DNA of 64,000 nucleotides from Pelomonas sp047654785. Its GTDB lineage: Bacteria > Pseudomonadota > Gammaproteobacteria > Burkholderiales > Burkholderiaceae_C. The stretch lies in assembly GCF_047654785.1 (NCBI RefSeq), contig NZ_JASGKQ010000003.1, forward strand, positions 1 to 64,000, in the 5' to 3' direction. Positions 24,568-33,513 of this stretch are shown here, piece after piece (within the stretch, counting starts at the first letter, position 1; each line of letters opens with the position of its first letter). The translations under genes and the position numbers were made by a program. The notes below the pieces were generated by a model, which was given only the letters and a program-made list of their open reading frames with translations, was not told the DNA's origin and made no database searches.

Positions 24568-27204
24568 ATGCCGCTTTGCCGCCACCCCGCCCGCCATCGC
24601 CTGGCCCTCGCGGCCGGCCTGCTGGGCGCGCTGCCGGCGCTGGCCCAGCAGGCCGCGCCGGGGGCCGAGTCGCTGGACACCGTCGTCGTCACCGGCATGA
24701 AGGCCAGCCTCGGCAAGGCGCAGGACCGGAAGCGCCACGCCGACCAGATCGTCGACGCGATCGTCGCCGACGACATCGGCAAGCTGCCGGACGCCAACGT
24801 CGCCGAGGCGCTGCAGCGCATCGCCGGCGTGCAGATCTCGCGCAACCGCGGCGAGGGCGACCGCGTGCAGGTGCGCGGCCTGTCGCAGACGCAGACGCTG
24901 CTCAACGGCCGCGCCATCTTCACCGCCGGCAAGGAGCGCGGCCTGTCCTTCCAGGACGTGCCCGCCGAGCTGCTGGCCGGCGCCGACGTCTACAAGACCC
25001 CCACGGCCGACCAGGTCGAGGGCGGCATCGCCGGCCTGATCGACCTGCGCACCCGCAAGCCCTTCGATTTCACCGGCGCCAAGCTCGCCGCGACCGTCAA
25101 GAGCAGCTACGCCGACCTGGCCGGCCGGCGCAAGCTCGAAGGCTCCGTGCTCGCCAGCCAGCGCTGGGAGCTCGGCGGCGGCCGGCAGTTCGGCGCGCTG
25201 GTCAGCCTGGCCAGGCAGCAGCGCGCCTACCGCGCCGACACGCAGGAGCTGGGCGCGCCGGCCCAGCTGGCCGACGGCTCCGGCCCCTACGCGCCCACCG
25301 GCGTGTGGAACGCCTACGAGCTGGGCGCGCGCGAGCGCACCGGCGCCACCGTCGCGCTGCAATACCGCCCCGACCGCGACACCGAGTACGCGCTGGACGT
25401 TCACCACACGCGCCTGAAGACGCAGACCGACACCTACGGCTTCTACGCCTCGCCGTTCTGGGCCAACTGGAGCGCGGCGACCAACCTCGGCGCGCTATGG
25501 CCCAACGGCGTGGTCACGACGGACGCCCAGGGCAAGCTCGCCCGGGGCGCGTTCTGGGGCGCCAGCATGAGCACCTCGGCCTTCGTCGCCGACAACGACA
25601 CCCGGACCACGCAGGCCGCCGTCAGCGGCAAGTGGCGCCTGGACGCATGGACGCTCAAGTCCGAGCTGGGCCACACGCGCAGCGACTTCAGCCGCCTCTA
25701 CCAGGAAGCCCGCCTGGGCGTCTGGACGGACAACCCCGGCTTCGCCTTCGACCTGACGACCCCGCTGCCCTCGGCCCACCCGGTGCTGGCCGGCGCCAGC
25801 GACCTGACGACGCCGTCGCAGTACTGGACCGACAAGGCGCTGTATTTCCGCCAGCAGAACCGCGGCCGGGAAACGACCTGGCGCCTGGACGGCGACCGCC
25901 GCTTCGACGGCCTGCTGTCGCGCGTGCGCACCGGCCTGCGCCTGTCCGACCGCAAGGCGTCCAGCGCCGAGGTCAACACCCTCGACAACCTGTGGAGCGA
26001 CGCCGCCCCCGGCCCCGTCGCGGGCGCCGTGCCGGCATGGGCCAGCAAGATCGGCGTCATCGGCCACGGCGACCTGCTGGAGGCCGCCGGGGCCGGCGAC
26101 ACGCCGCGCCAGTGGCTGTCCGTCACCGATCTCGGCTGGCTGCGCGACCCCGCGACCGCGCGCGCCGCGATGGGCCTGGCCGTGCCGGGCCTGGACGCGG
26201 CGCAGGCCTTCGACTACCGCGAGAAGACCCAGGCGCTGTACGGCGTGGCCGACTTCGAGCACGAGCTGGGCGGCCTGGCGCTGTCCGGCAACCTGGGCCT
26301 GCGCTACGTGCGCACCCAGGGTTCGCGCCGCTACACGACGGCGGCCGGCCTGCCCGAGGCGCTGGCGCGCCGCGACGACGACTGGCTGCCCAGCGCCAAC
26401 CTGCGCCTGGACCTGAGCGACAAGCTCGTCGCCCGCGTCGGCGCGTCCAGGGTCGTCACCCAGCCGAACTTCGACCAGCTCACGCCCTCGCTCAGCCTCA
26501 ACGCCAACGACAAGACCGGCTACCTCGGCAACCCGCTGCTCGCCGCGCTGCACGCGCGCCAGCTCGACCTCTCGCTCGAGTACTACCTGGACCGCAGCGA
26601 CCACGTCTACGCCGCCGCCTTCCACAAGCGCGTGGACGGCTTCCTGCAGACGACGACGCGGCCGCTGGTCTACCAGGGCACGACCTACACCGTCGCCACG
26701 CCCGGCAACGGCGAGGACGGCAGCATCAAGGGCCTGGAGATCGGCTACCAGGCCTTCTTCACCGGCCTGCCGGGGGCGCTGCGCGGCCTCGGGCTGCAGG
26801 CCAACTACACCTACGTCGACAGCTCGGCGCCCGGCCCCATCGACGGCCAGCAGGCGCCGCTGGAAGGCCTGTCGCGCGACAGCTTCAACGTCGTCGGCAT
26901 GTACGACCTCGGGCCGCTCGCGCTGCGCCTGGCCTACAACTACCGCAGCGCCTACATCGCCGGCACCAGCAACTACTACCCGGATGGCGGCAGCACCATC
27001 GCCCAGACCCCGGTCACGCTGAAGGGCTACGGCATGCTGGACGCCTACGCCAGCTGGGCGCTGACGCCGCAGCTCAAGCTCGCCGTCGAGGCCAACAACC
27101 TGACGCGCACGGTGCGCCGCAGCCGCTACGGCATCGGCGACCTGGCCCGCGGCAGCTATGCCGACGACCGCCGCTACGCCGTCAGCCTGCACCTGGAGCT
27201 GTGA
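24568..27204 (+). CDS. TonB-dependent outer membrane receptor (galactan oligosaccharides, inferred)
   Basis: An 878-residue receptor with a signal peptide (cleavage near ALAQQA), a TonB box-like DTVVVTG (37-43), and a plug with IVDAIVADDIGKLPDANVAEALQRIAGVQISRNRGEGDRVQVRGL, typical of the Xanthomonas/Caulobacter-type carbohydrate receptors. The rest is a 22-strand barrel rich in alternating aromatic residues, ending YAVSLHLEL. It would import oligosaccharides across the outer membrane with TonB energy. A clear AGGAGATCGC ribosome site precedes the ATG. The gene is coupled by TGATG to the SMP-30 lactonase. The substrate assignment rests on the neighbours. Confidence 0.9.
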   Translation: MPLCRHPARHRLALAAGLLGALPALAQQAAPGAESLDTVVVTGMKASLGKAQDRKRHADQIVDAIVADDIGKLPDANVAEALQRIAGVQISRNRGEGDRVQVRGLSQTQTLLNGRAIFTAGKERGLSFQDVPAELLAGADVYKTPTADQVEGGIAGLIDLRTRKPFDFTGAKLAATVKSSYADLAGRRKLEGSVLASQRWELGGGRQFGALVSLARQQRAYRADTQELGAPAQLADGSGPYAPTGVWNAYELGARERTGATVALQYRPDRDTEYALDVHHTRLKTQTDTYGFYASPFWANWSAATNLGALWPNGVVTTDAQGKLARGAFWGASMSTSAFVADNDTRTTQAAVSGKWRLDAWTLKSELGHTRSDFSRLYQEARLGVWTDNPGFAFDLTTPLPSAHPVLAGASDLTTPSQYWTDKALYFRQQNRGRETTWRLDGDRRFDGLLSRVRTGLRLSDRKASSAEVNTLDNLWSDAAPGPVAGAVPAWASKIGVIGHGDLLEAAGAGDTPRQWLSVTDLGWLRDPATARAAMGLAVPGLDAAQAFDYREKTQALYGVADFEHELGGLALSGNLGLRYVRTQGSRRYTTAAGLPEALARRDDDWLPSANLRLDLSDKLVARVGASRVVTQPNFDQLTPSLSLNANDKTGYLGNPLLAALHARQLDLSLEYYLDRSDHVYAAAFHKRVDGFLQTTTRPLVYQGTTYTVATPGNGEDGSIKGLEIGYQAFFTGLPGALRGLGLQANYTYVDSSAPGPIDGQQAPLEGLSRDSFNVVGMYDLGPLALRLAYNYRSAYIAGTSNYYPDGGSTIAQTPVTLKGYGMLDAYASWALTPQLKLAVEANNLTRTVRRSRYGIGDLARGSYADDRRYAVSLHLEL

Positions 27205-28115
27205 TGAACCCCTCGGGCGCCCTCGAACTCGTGCTGCCGCAGTCCGCCACGCTGGGCGAGGGCCTGCTGTGGCGGGACGGCCGCTGGTGGTGGACCGACA
27301 TCGAGTCGGCGGCGCTGTACGCCTGGCGCCCGGGCGCGGCCGAGCCGCAGTGCTGCCGCCTGCCCGACCGCCTGGGCAGCTTCGCGCACTGCCGCTCCGG
27401 CCGCGTGCTGCTGGGCCTGGCCAAGCGGCTGGCCCTCGCCGTGCTGGGCCCGGAGCTGGCGCTGGCGCAGCTGCAGACGCTGGCGCCGGTGGACGCCGCC
27501 GAGCCGCGCACCCGCATCAACGACGGCCGCACCGACCGGCGCGGCTACTTCGTGTTCGGCACGCTGAACGAAGCCGGTGAGAAGCGCCCCATCGGCAGCT
27601 TCTACCAGTTCTCGCTGCGGCACGGCCTGCGCCGGCTGGCGCTGCCGGCGGTGGCCATCGCCAACAGCATCTGCTTCAGCGCCGACGGCCGCACGATGTA
27701 CTTCTGCGACACGCTGTCGCGGCGCATCCAGCAGTGCGACTACGACGCCGAGAGCGCCCAGGTCGGCAACGTCCGCCTGTTCACGCAGATGGACCGCGAC
27801 GACGCCTGGCCCGACGGCTCGGTCATCGACGCCGAGGGCTGTTTGTGGAACGCGCAGTGGGGCGCCGGCCGCGTGGCGCGCTACGACCCCGACGGCCGGC
27901 TGATGGGCGCGTTCAGCGCCCCGGCCGCCCACACCACCTGCCCGGCCCTCGGCGGCGAGGGCCTGGACCGGCTGATGCTCACCAGCGCCCGCGCCGAGCT
28001 GGGCCGCGACGCGCTGGCCGCGCAGCCGCTGTCCGGCAGCCTGTTCGGGCTGCGCCTGCCCCGCGCGCTGGGGCTGGCGGACGCCCTGTTCGACGATTCG
28101 AAGGAGACCCCATGA
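27204..28115 (+). CDS. SMP-30/gluconolactonase family lactonase (galactonolactonase, inferred)
   Basis: A 303-residue six-bladed propeller protein. The metal-binding and core motifs are TLGEGLLWRDGRWWWTDIES (Glu and Trp), TRINDGRTDRRGYFVFGTLNE, AIANSICFSADGRTMYFCDT and DDAWPDGSVIDAEGCLWNAQWGAGRV. These enzymes hydrolyse aldonolactones such as glucono-, galactono- or arabinonolactone. In this locus, between a galactose-type dehydrogenase and galactonate dehydratase, galactonolactone is the logical substrate. It overlaps the receptor stop and the araF-like start, so it is part of one coupled operon. Confidence 0.9.
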   Translation: MNPSGALELVLPQSATLGEGLLWRDGRWWWTDIESAALYAWRPGAAEPQCCRLPDRLGSFAHCRSGRVLLGLAKRLALAVLGPELALAQLQTLAPVDAAEPRTRINDGRTDRRGYFVFGTLNEAGEKRPIGSFYQFSLRHGLRRLALPAVAIANSICFSADGRTMYFCDTLSRRIQQCDYDAESAQVGNVRLFTQMDRDDAWPDGSVIDAEGCLWNAQWGAGRVARYDPDGRLMGAFSAPAAHTTCPALGGEGLDRLMLTSARAELGRDALAAQPLSGSLFGLRLPRALGLADALFDDSKETP

Positions 28116-29098
28116 ACACCCAACGGCGCCTGTGCGGCGCGCTCGCGCTGGCCCTGCTGGCCGCGCCCCTGGCGGCGCGGGCCGCGGAGGCCGTCAAGAT
28201 CGGCTTCCTGGTCAAGCAGGCCGAGGAGCCCTGGTTCCAGGACGAATGGCGCTTCGCCGAACAGGCGGCCCGGGACAAGGGCTTCACGCTCGTCAAGATC
28301 GGCATCCCGAGCGGCGAGAAGATGATGGCCGCGATCGACAACCTGGCCGCGCAGAAGGCCGCCGGCTTCGTGATCTGCGCGCCCGACGTGAAGCTGGGCA
28401 TGGCCGTGAACCGCGCCGCCAAACGCCACAAGCTCAAGGTCATGTCGGTGGACGACCAACTCGTCGACGGCGCCGGCAAGCCCATCGCCGACATCCCGCA
28501 CATGGGCATCTCGGGCTACGAGATCGGCAAACAGGTCGGCCAGGGGCTGCTGGCCGAGATCAAGGCGCGCGGCTGGCAGCCCGGCGAGGTCGGCGTGCTG
28601 CGCGTCGCCTTCGACCAACTGCCCACCGCCCGCGACCGCACGATGGGCGCCGTGGACGCGCTGAAGGCGGGCGGCGTGCCGGCGGCCAACGTCGTCGACG
28701 CGCCGCAGGCCAGGACCGACACCGAGAGCGCCTTCAACGCCGCCAACATCGCGTTCACGAAGAACGCGCGCTTCAAGCGCTGGGTCGCCTTCGGCCTCAA
28801 CGACGAAGCGGCGCTGGGCGCCGTGCGCGCGGCGGAAGGGCGCGGCATCAAGGCCGACGCGATGCTCGCCATCGGCATCGGCGGCAGCCAGACGGCGCTC
28901 AACGAATTCACCAAGCCGACGCCGACCGCCTTCTACGGCACCGTGCTGATCAGCCCCCGCCGCCACGGCTACGAGACCGCCGTGGCCGTGTACGAGTGGG
29001 CCACGCAGGGCAAGGCGCCGCCGCCGCTGACGCTGACCAGCGGCACGCTGATGACGCGCAAGAACCAGGCCGAGATCAGAAAGCAGATGGGTCTCTGA
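28112..29098 (+). CDS. araF: AraF-type sugar-binding protein of ABC importer
   Basis: A 328-residue periplasmic binding protein with a signal peptide (1 to about 23, ending AARAAE). The mature start VKIGFLVKQAEEPWFQDEWRFAEQAARDKGF and later GFVICAPDVKLG, SVDDQLVDGAGKP, FDAAN-like FNAANIAF and IGIGGSQTALNE segments follow E. coli AraF, which binds L-arabinose and also D-galactose and D-fucose. In a galactan locus it may serve galactose, arabinose from side chains, or both. ATGA overlaps join it to the lactonase upstream and the ATPase downstream. Confidence 0.9.
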   Translation: MNTQRRLCGALALALLAAPLAARAAEAVKIGFLVKQAEEPWFQDEWRFAEQAARDKGFTLVKIGIPSGEKMMAAIDNLAAQKAAGFVICAPDVKLGMAVNRAAKRHKLKVMSVDDQLVDGAGKPIADIPHMGISGYEIGKQVGQGLLAEIKARGWQPGEVGVLRVAFDQLPTARDRTMGAVDALKAGGVPAANVVDAPQARTDTESAFNAANIAFTKNARFKRWVAFGLNDEAALGAVRAAEGRGIKADAMLAIGIGGSQTALNEFTKPTPTAFYGTVLISPRRHGYETAVAVYEWATQGKAPPPLTLTSGTLMTRKNQAEIRKQMGL

Positions 29099-30606
29099 TG
29101 GCCGTCCTGCAGTTCGACGACATCAGCAAGCGCTTCCCCGGCGTCAAGGCGCTGGACGGGGTCAGCTTCGAGGCGCGGCCCGGCCAGGTCATGGGCCTGC
29201 TGGGCGAGAACGGCGCCGGCAAGAGCACGCTGCTGAAGATCCTCGGCGGCCAGTACCGGCCCGACGGCGGCCGGCTGCTGATCGACGGCCGCGAGCGCCA
29301 CTTCGCGTCGGCCGGCGACGCGATCGCGGCCGGCGTGGCCATCATCCACCAGGAACTGCAGTACGTGGCCGAGCTGACCGTGGCCGAGAACGTGCTGCTG
29401 GGCCGGCTGCCGACGCGGCTGGGCCTGGTCGACCACCGCGCCGCGCGCCGCCTCGTCGCCGCGCAGCTCGCCGCCATCGGCGTGGACCTGGACCCGGCCG
29501 CGCGGCTGTCGCAGCTGTCGATCGCGCAGCGCCAGATGGTCGAGATCTGCAAGGCCGTCATGCAGGACGCCCGCGTCATCGCCTTCGACGAGCCCACCAG
29601 CAGCCTGTCGCACCGCGAGACCGAGATCCTGTTCCGCCTCGTCAAGCGCCTGCGCGCGGAAGGCCGCACGCTGATCTACATCTCGCACCGCCTGGAGGAG
29701 CTGTACGAGCTCTGCGACGCCTGCACCATCTTCCGCGACGGCCGCCGCATCGCCACGCACGCGGTGATGGCCGAGGTGCCGCGCGAGCGGCTGATCGCCG
29801 ACATGGTCGGCCGCGAGCTGCAGGACATCTACGACTACCGCCCGCGCCCGCACGGCCCGGTGCGCCTGGAGGCGCGCGGCCTGCGCGGCGCGCGCCTGCC
29901 CGAGCCGCTGAGCTTCAGCGTGCGCGGCGGCGAGGTGCTGGGCTTCTTCGGCCTGGTCGGCGCCGGCCGCAGCGAGCTGATGCGGCTGCTCTACGGCGCC
30001 GACGCGCGCCGTGGCGGCGAGGTGCGGCTGGACGGCCGCGCGGTGGCCGCCGGCGGGCCGGCCGACGCGATCGCCGCCGGCATCGTGCTGTGCCCGGAGG
30101 ACCGCAAGGAGCAGGGCATCCTGGCGCACGCCTCGGTGGCCGAGAACATCAACATCAGCTGCCGCCGCCACGGCCTGGCCGGCGGCGTCTTCCTGCGCCA
30201 CGGCGAGGAGGCCCGGCGCGCCGACGACTTCATCCGCAGGCTGCGCATCAAGACGCCCGGCCGCGGGCAGGAGATCCGCCTGCTGTCCGGCGGCAACCAG
30301 CAGAAGGTCATCCTCGCGCGCTGGCTGGCCGAGCCGGGGCTGAAGGTGCTCATCCTCGACGAGCCGACGCGCGGCATCGACGTGGGCGCCAAGAACGAGA
30401 TCTACAAGATCATCCACGACGTCGCGGCCTCGGGCTGCTGCGTCATCGTCATCTCCAGCGAGCTGCCCGAGGTGCTGGGCATCGCCGACCGCCTGATCGT
30501 CATGCGCGACGGCCGCATCAGCGGCGAGCTCGCGCGCGGCGACGCCAGCGAGACGGCCGCGCTCGCGCTGGCCCTGCCCGACGCCCAGGCCCCCGCCCCG
30601 CACTGA
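29098..30606 (+). CDS. araG: AraG-type sugar ABC transporter ATPase (duplicated)
   Basis: A 502-residue ATPase with two fused nucleotide-binding domains. The first has Walker A GENGAGKST (36-44), LSIAQRQMVEICKAV as signature region and VIAFDEPTSSLSHRE as Walker B. The second has the usual degenerate Walker A GLVGAGRSE, LSGGNQQKVILARWL signature and LILDEPTRGIDVGAKNE. The asymmetric pair is characteristic of AraG/RbsA/MglA proteins. It powers import together with the AraF- and AraH-like proteins. The ATG shares a base with the araF stop (TGATG). Confidence 0.94.
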   Translation: MAVLQFDDISKRFPGVKALDGVSFEARPGQVMGLLGENGAGKSTLLKILGGQYRPDGGRLLIDGRERHFASAGDAIAAGVAIIHQELQYVAELTVAENVLLGRLPTRLGLVDHRAARRLVAAQLAAIGVDLDPAARLSQLSIAQRQMVEICKAVMQDARVIAFDEPTSSLSHRETEILFRLVKRLRAEGRTLIYISHRLEELYELCDACTIFRDGRRIATHAVMAEVPRERLIADMVGRELQDIYDYRPRPHGPVRLEARGLRGARLPEPLSFSVRGGEVLGFFGLVGAGRSELMRLLYGADARRGGEVRLDGRAVAAGGPADAIAAGIVLCPEDRKEQGILAHASVAENINISCRRHGLAGGVFLRHGEEARRADDFIRRLRIKTPGRGQEIRLLSGGNQQKVILARWLAEPGLKVLILDEPTRGIDVGAKNEIYKIIHDVAASGCCVIVISSELPEVLGIADRLIVMRDGRISGELARGDASETAALALALPDAQAPAPH

Positions 30607-30612
30607 TCCCCG

Positions 30613-31587
30613 ATGAACACGACCTCCCTGCCGCACCGCCCCGCCATGACGACCTCTCCCGCCCGCCCGCTGCTCAAGGAACACAGCATGACGCTGGGCT
30701 ACCTGCTGCTGTTCGCCGTGCTGTCCTTCAGCGTCGAGAACTTCTTCTCGTCGGCCAACATCGTCGGCCTGCTGCTGTCGGTCGCGCAGATCGGCATGGT
30801 GGCCTGTACGATGATGTTCTGCCTGGCCTCGCGCGACTTCGACCTCTCGGTGGGCTCCACCATCGCCTTCGCCGGCGTGCTCGGCGCCATCGTGCTGGAG
30901 CGCAGCGGCAGCGTCGCGCTGGCCGTCGGCGGCGGCCTGCTCGCGGGCGCGCTGATCGGCGCGGGCAACGGCGTGCTGATCGCCTACCTGCGCGTCAACG
31001 CGCTGATCGCCACGCTGGCCACCATGCTGATGGTGCGCGGCCTCGCGTTCATCGCGTCGCAGGGCCAGGCGGTGGGCATCGCCGACGAGCGCTTCTTCGC
31101 CTTCGGCGACACGGTGCTGCTGGGCCTGCCGCTGCCGGTCTGGATGACGGGCGTGTGCTTCATCGTCTTCGGCGTGCTGCTCAACCACACGGTGTTCGGC
31201 CGCAACTCGCTGGCCATCGGCGGCAACCCCGAGGCCGCGCGGCTGGCCGGCGTGCGCGTGGAGCGGCTGCGCGTGTGGATCTTCCTGCTGCAGGGCGCGG
31301 TGGCGGCGCTGGCCGGGCTGATCCTGTCGGCCCGCATCACCAGCGGCCAGCCCAACGCGGCCACCGGCTTCGAGCTGGACGTCATCTCCGCCTGCGTGCT
31401 CGGCGGCGTGTCGCTGCAGGGCGGCAAGGCGCGCATCTTCGGCGTCGTCATCGGCGTGCTCATCATGGGCACGGTCGAGAACGTGATGAACCTGCTCAAC
31501 GTCGACGCCTTCTACCAGTACCTGGTGCGCGGCCTGATCCTGCTGGCCGCCGTGCTGCTGGACCAGCTCAAGAGCCGCCATGCTTGA
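30613..31587 (+). CDS. araH: AraH-type sugar ABC transporter permease
   Basis: A 324-residue inner-membrane permease with about ten hydrophobic segments. It follows E. coli AraH closely: VACTMMFCLASRDFDLSVGSTIAFAGV, INALI-like VNALIATLATMLMVRGLAFI, FGRNSLAIGGNPEAARLAGV, FELDVISACVLGGVSLQGG and GTVENVMNLLNVDAFYQYLVRGLILLAAV. The ATG at 30613 is used; 30646 and 30688 are alternatives, the last with the best ribosome site (AAGGA), but it would remove the short cytoplasmic N-terminus. It overlaps the GH53 start by 8 bases. Confidence 0.93.
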   Translation: MNTTSLPHRPAMTTSPARPLLKEHSMTLGYLLLFAVLSFSVENFFSSANIVGLLLSVAQIGMVACTMMFCLASRDFDLSVGSTIAFAGVLGAIVLERSGSVALAVGGGLLAGALIGAGNGVLIAYLRVNALIATLATMLMVRGLAFIASQGQAVGIADERFFAFGDTVLLGLPLPVWMTGVCFIVFGVLLNHTVFGRNSLAIGGNPEAARLAGVRVERLRVWIFLLQGAVAALAGLILSARITSGQPNAATGFELDVISACVLGGVSLQGGKARIFGVVIGVLIMGTVENVMNLLNVDAFYQYLVRGLILLAAVLLDQLKSRHA

Positions 31588-32740
31588 CCGCCGCGCGCTG
31601 CTCGCCTCGGCCGCCGCGCTCGCGCTGCCGGCGCGCGCGGCCACGCCCTTGCTGGCCGGCGGCGACATCTCCGCGCTGAGCTGGATGGAGCGCGCCGGCG
31701 CCGTCTACCGCGACCGCGACGGCCGCCCCGGCGACTGCCTGGCCCTGCTGAAGCGCTACGGCCACAACATCGTGCGCATCCGGCTCTACGACCACACCGG
31801 CTCCGGCACCGGCGCCGACGGCTGGTACTGGCCCGAGGGCTCGATGGACCTGCCCGACACGCTGCGCCTGGCGCGCCGCGCGAAGGCGCAGGGCATGCAG
31901 ATCCAGTACACGCTGCACTACAGCGACTTCTGGACCAATGCCAAGACCCAGGACCCGCCGCACGCCTGGCGCCGCGAGCTGGCCCGGCTGCCCGACGACG
32001 CGGACCGCTTCGAGCGGCTGCTGGCGCGGCTGGCCCAGCGCACCCGCGAGGTCATGCAGGCGCTGGTGGCGCAGGGCACGGCGCCCGAGTTCGTGTCGCT
32101 GGGCAACGAGATCGAGATGGGCCTGCTCTACCCCTGGGGCAGCACCGCGCACTGGCCGCGCCTGGGCGCGCTGCTGAAGGCCGGCCACGCCGCGGTGAAG
32201 GCCGCGAGCCCGGCCTCGCGCGTCGTGCTGCACCTGGACGACGGCGGCAACGAGGCCAAGTACCTGGATTGGTTCGACCATGCGCGCGAGCAGGGCGTGC
32301 CGTGGGACGTCATCGGCCCGTCCTACTACCCGTTCTGGACCAACCGCAGCGTCGCCCAGCTGATCGCGTTCTGCGACACCGTCAGCCGCCGCTACGACCG
32401 CGACATCCTCGTCATGGAAACCGGCTTCAACTTCGCGCCGGTGCGCGACGACGGCTGGCCCGGCCAGCTGGCGCACAACGGCCCCTACCCGGCCGCGATG
32501 AGCAGCCCCGAGGGCCAGCGCGACTTCATGGCCGAGCTGCTGGGCGCCTGCCGCGCCGCGCCGCGCGTGCTGGGCGTGCTGTACTGGGACCCGATCATGA
32601 TCGCCAACCGCCGGGTCGGCTGGGCGCTGAAGGAGGGCAGCGGCGAGCCCGGCCCGAACGTCGTCTCCAACACCACCCTGTTCGACTTCCAGGGCCGGGC
32701 GCTGCCCGTGCTGGACATCTGGCGGCAGTACACGCAATGA
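31580..32740 (+). CDS. GH53 endo-beta-1,4-galactanase (arabinogalactan endohydrolase)
   Basis: A 386-residue secreted enzyme of glycoside hydrolase family 53. It starts MLDRRALLASAAALALPARA, a short signal with a twin arginine, then GGDISALSWMERAGAVYRD, RIRLYDHTGSG and TLHYSDFWTNAKTQDPP, which are family hallmarks. The acid/base Glu177 is in SLGNEIEMG and the nucleophile Glu280 in VMETGFNF. GH53 cuts beta-1,4-galactan, the side chain of pectin and type I arabinogalactan, into oligomers for the TonB receptor and GH35 enzyme. It is coupled to the SDR gene by ATGA. Confidence 0.93.
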   Translation: MLDRRALLASAAALALPARAATPLLAGGDISALSWMERAGAVYRDRDGRPGDCLALLKRYGHNIVRIRLYDHTGSGTGADGWYWPEGSMDLPDTLRLARRAKAQGMQIQYTLHYSDFWTNAKTQDPPHAWRRELARLPDDADRFERLLARLAQRTREVMQALVAQGTAPEFVSLGNEIEMGLLYPWGSTAHWPRLGALLKAGHAAVKAASPASRVVLHLDDGGNEAKYLDWFDHAREQGVPWDVIGPSYYPFWTNRSVAQLIAFCDTVSRRYDRDILVMETGFNFAPVRDDGWPGQLAHNGPYPAAMSSPEGQRDFMAELLGACRAAPRVLGVLYWDPIMIANRRVGWALKEGSGEPGPNVVSNTTLFDFQGRALPVLDIWRQYTQ

Positions 32741-33510
32741 GCGCCGGCCCGCGCCTGCAGGGCAAGGTGGCGCTGGTGACCGGCGCCAGCCAGGGCATCG
32801 GCCGGGCCATCGCGCGGCTGTTTGCCGCCGAGGGCGCGCGGCTCGTCCTCAGCGACCTGCGCGCGACGCCGCAGAGCCAGGCGCTGCTGGACGAGCTGGG
32901 CGCGGCGCGCGCGATGTTCGCCGCCGCCGACGTCGCCGACGAGGCCGCCGTGCAGGCGCTGGCCGCGCGGGGCGCCGAGCGCTTCGGCCCCATCGACGTG
33001 CTCGTCAACAACGCCGGCATCAACGTGTTCGCCGAGCCGCTGGCGATGACCGCCGCGCAGTGGCGGCGCTGCCTGGCCGTGGACCTGGAAGGCGCGCTGC
33101 ACGGCTGCCGCGCGGTGCTGCCCGGCATGCTGGCGGCGGGCGGCGGCAGCATCGTCAACATCGCGTCGGTGCATGGCCACCGCATCATCCCCGGCGCCTT
33201 CCCGTACCCGGTCGCCAAGCATGCGCTGATCGGCCTGACCAAGGCGCTGGGCATCGAGTACGCGGCGCGCAACGTGCGCGTCAATTCGATCTCGCCCGGG
33301 CTCATCCGCTCCGAGCGCGTGGTCGAATGGCTGGACGGCCTGCCCGCCGAGGAAGCCCGGCGCCAGGTGGCGCTGCTGCCGCCCCAGCGCCTCGGCGAGC
33401 CCGACGAGGTGGCCTACACGGCGCTGTTCCTGGCCAGCGACGAGGCCCGCTTCATCAACGCGGCGGACATCCTCATCGACGGCGGCCGCTCCCAGCTCTA
33501 TCACGACTAA
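32737..33510 (+). CDS. SDR-family sugar dehydrogenase (probable D-galactose 1-dehydrogenase)
   Basis: A 257-residue short-chain dehydrogenase. The cofactor motif TGASQGIG is at 15-22, with Asp40 in VLSDLRA pointing to NAD. NNAG is at 91-94, and the catalytic Ser144, Tyr157 and Lys161 lie in NIASVHG and YPVAK. Similar rhizobial and betaproteobacterial SDRs oxidise D-galactose or L-arabinose at C1 to the lactone. The lactonase, DgoD, DgoK and DgoA genes in the same locus make galactose the best guess. It overlaps the GH53 stop by 4 bases and ends 3 bases before the LysR gene. Confidence 0.88.
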   Translation: MSAGPRLQGKVALVTGASQGIGRAIARLFAAEGARLVLSDLRATPQSQALLDELGAARAMFAAADVADEAAVQALAARGAERFGPIDVLVNNAGINVFAEPLAMTAAQWRRCLAVDLEGALHGCRAVLPGMLAAGGGSIVNIASVHGHRIIPGAFPYPVAKHALIGLTKALGIEYAARNVRVNSISPGLIRSERVVEWLDGLPAEEARRQVALLPPQRLGEPDEVAYTALFLASDEARFINAADILIDGGRSQLYHD

Positions 33511-33513
33511 GGC

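Noticed and set aside
28969..31668. Long antisense open frame opposite araG/araH
   Set aside because: Composition is repetitive His/Ala/Gly/Arg/Gln typical of antisense frames in GC-rich genes; the plus strand has clear ABC transporter motifs.
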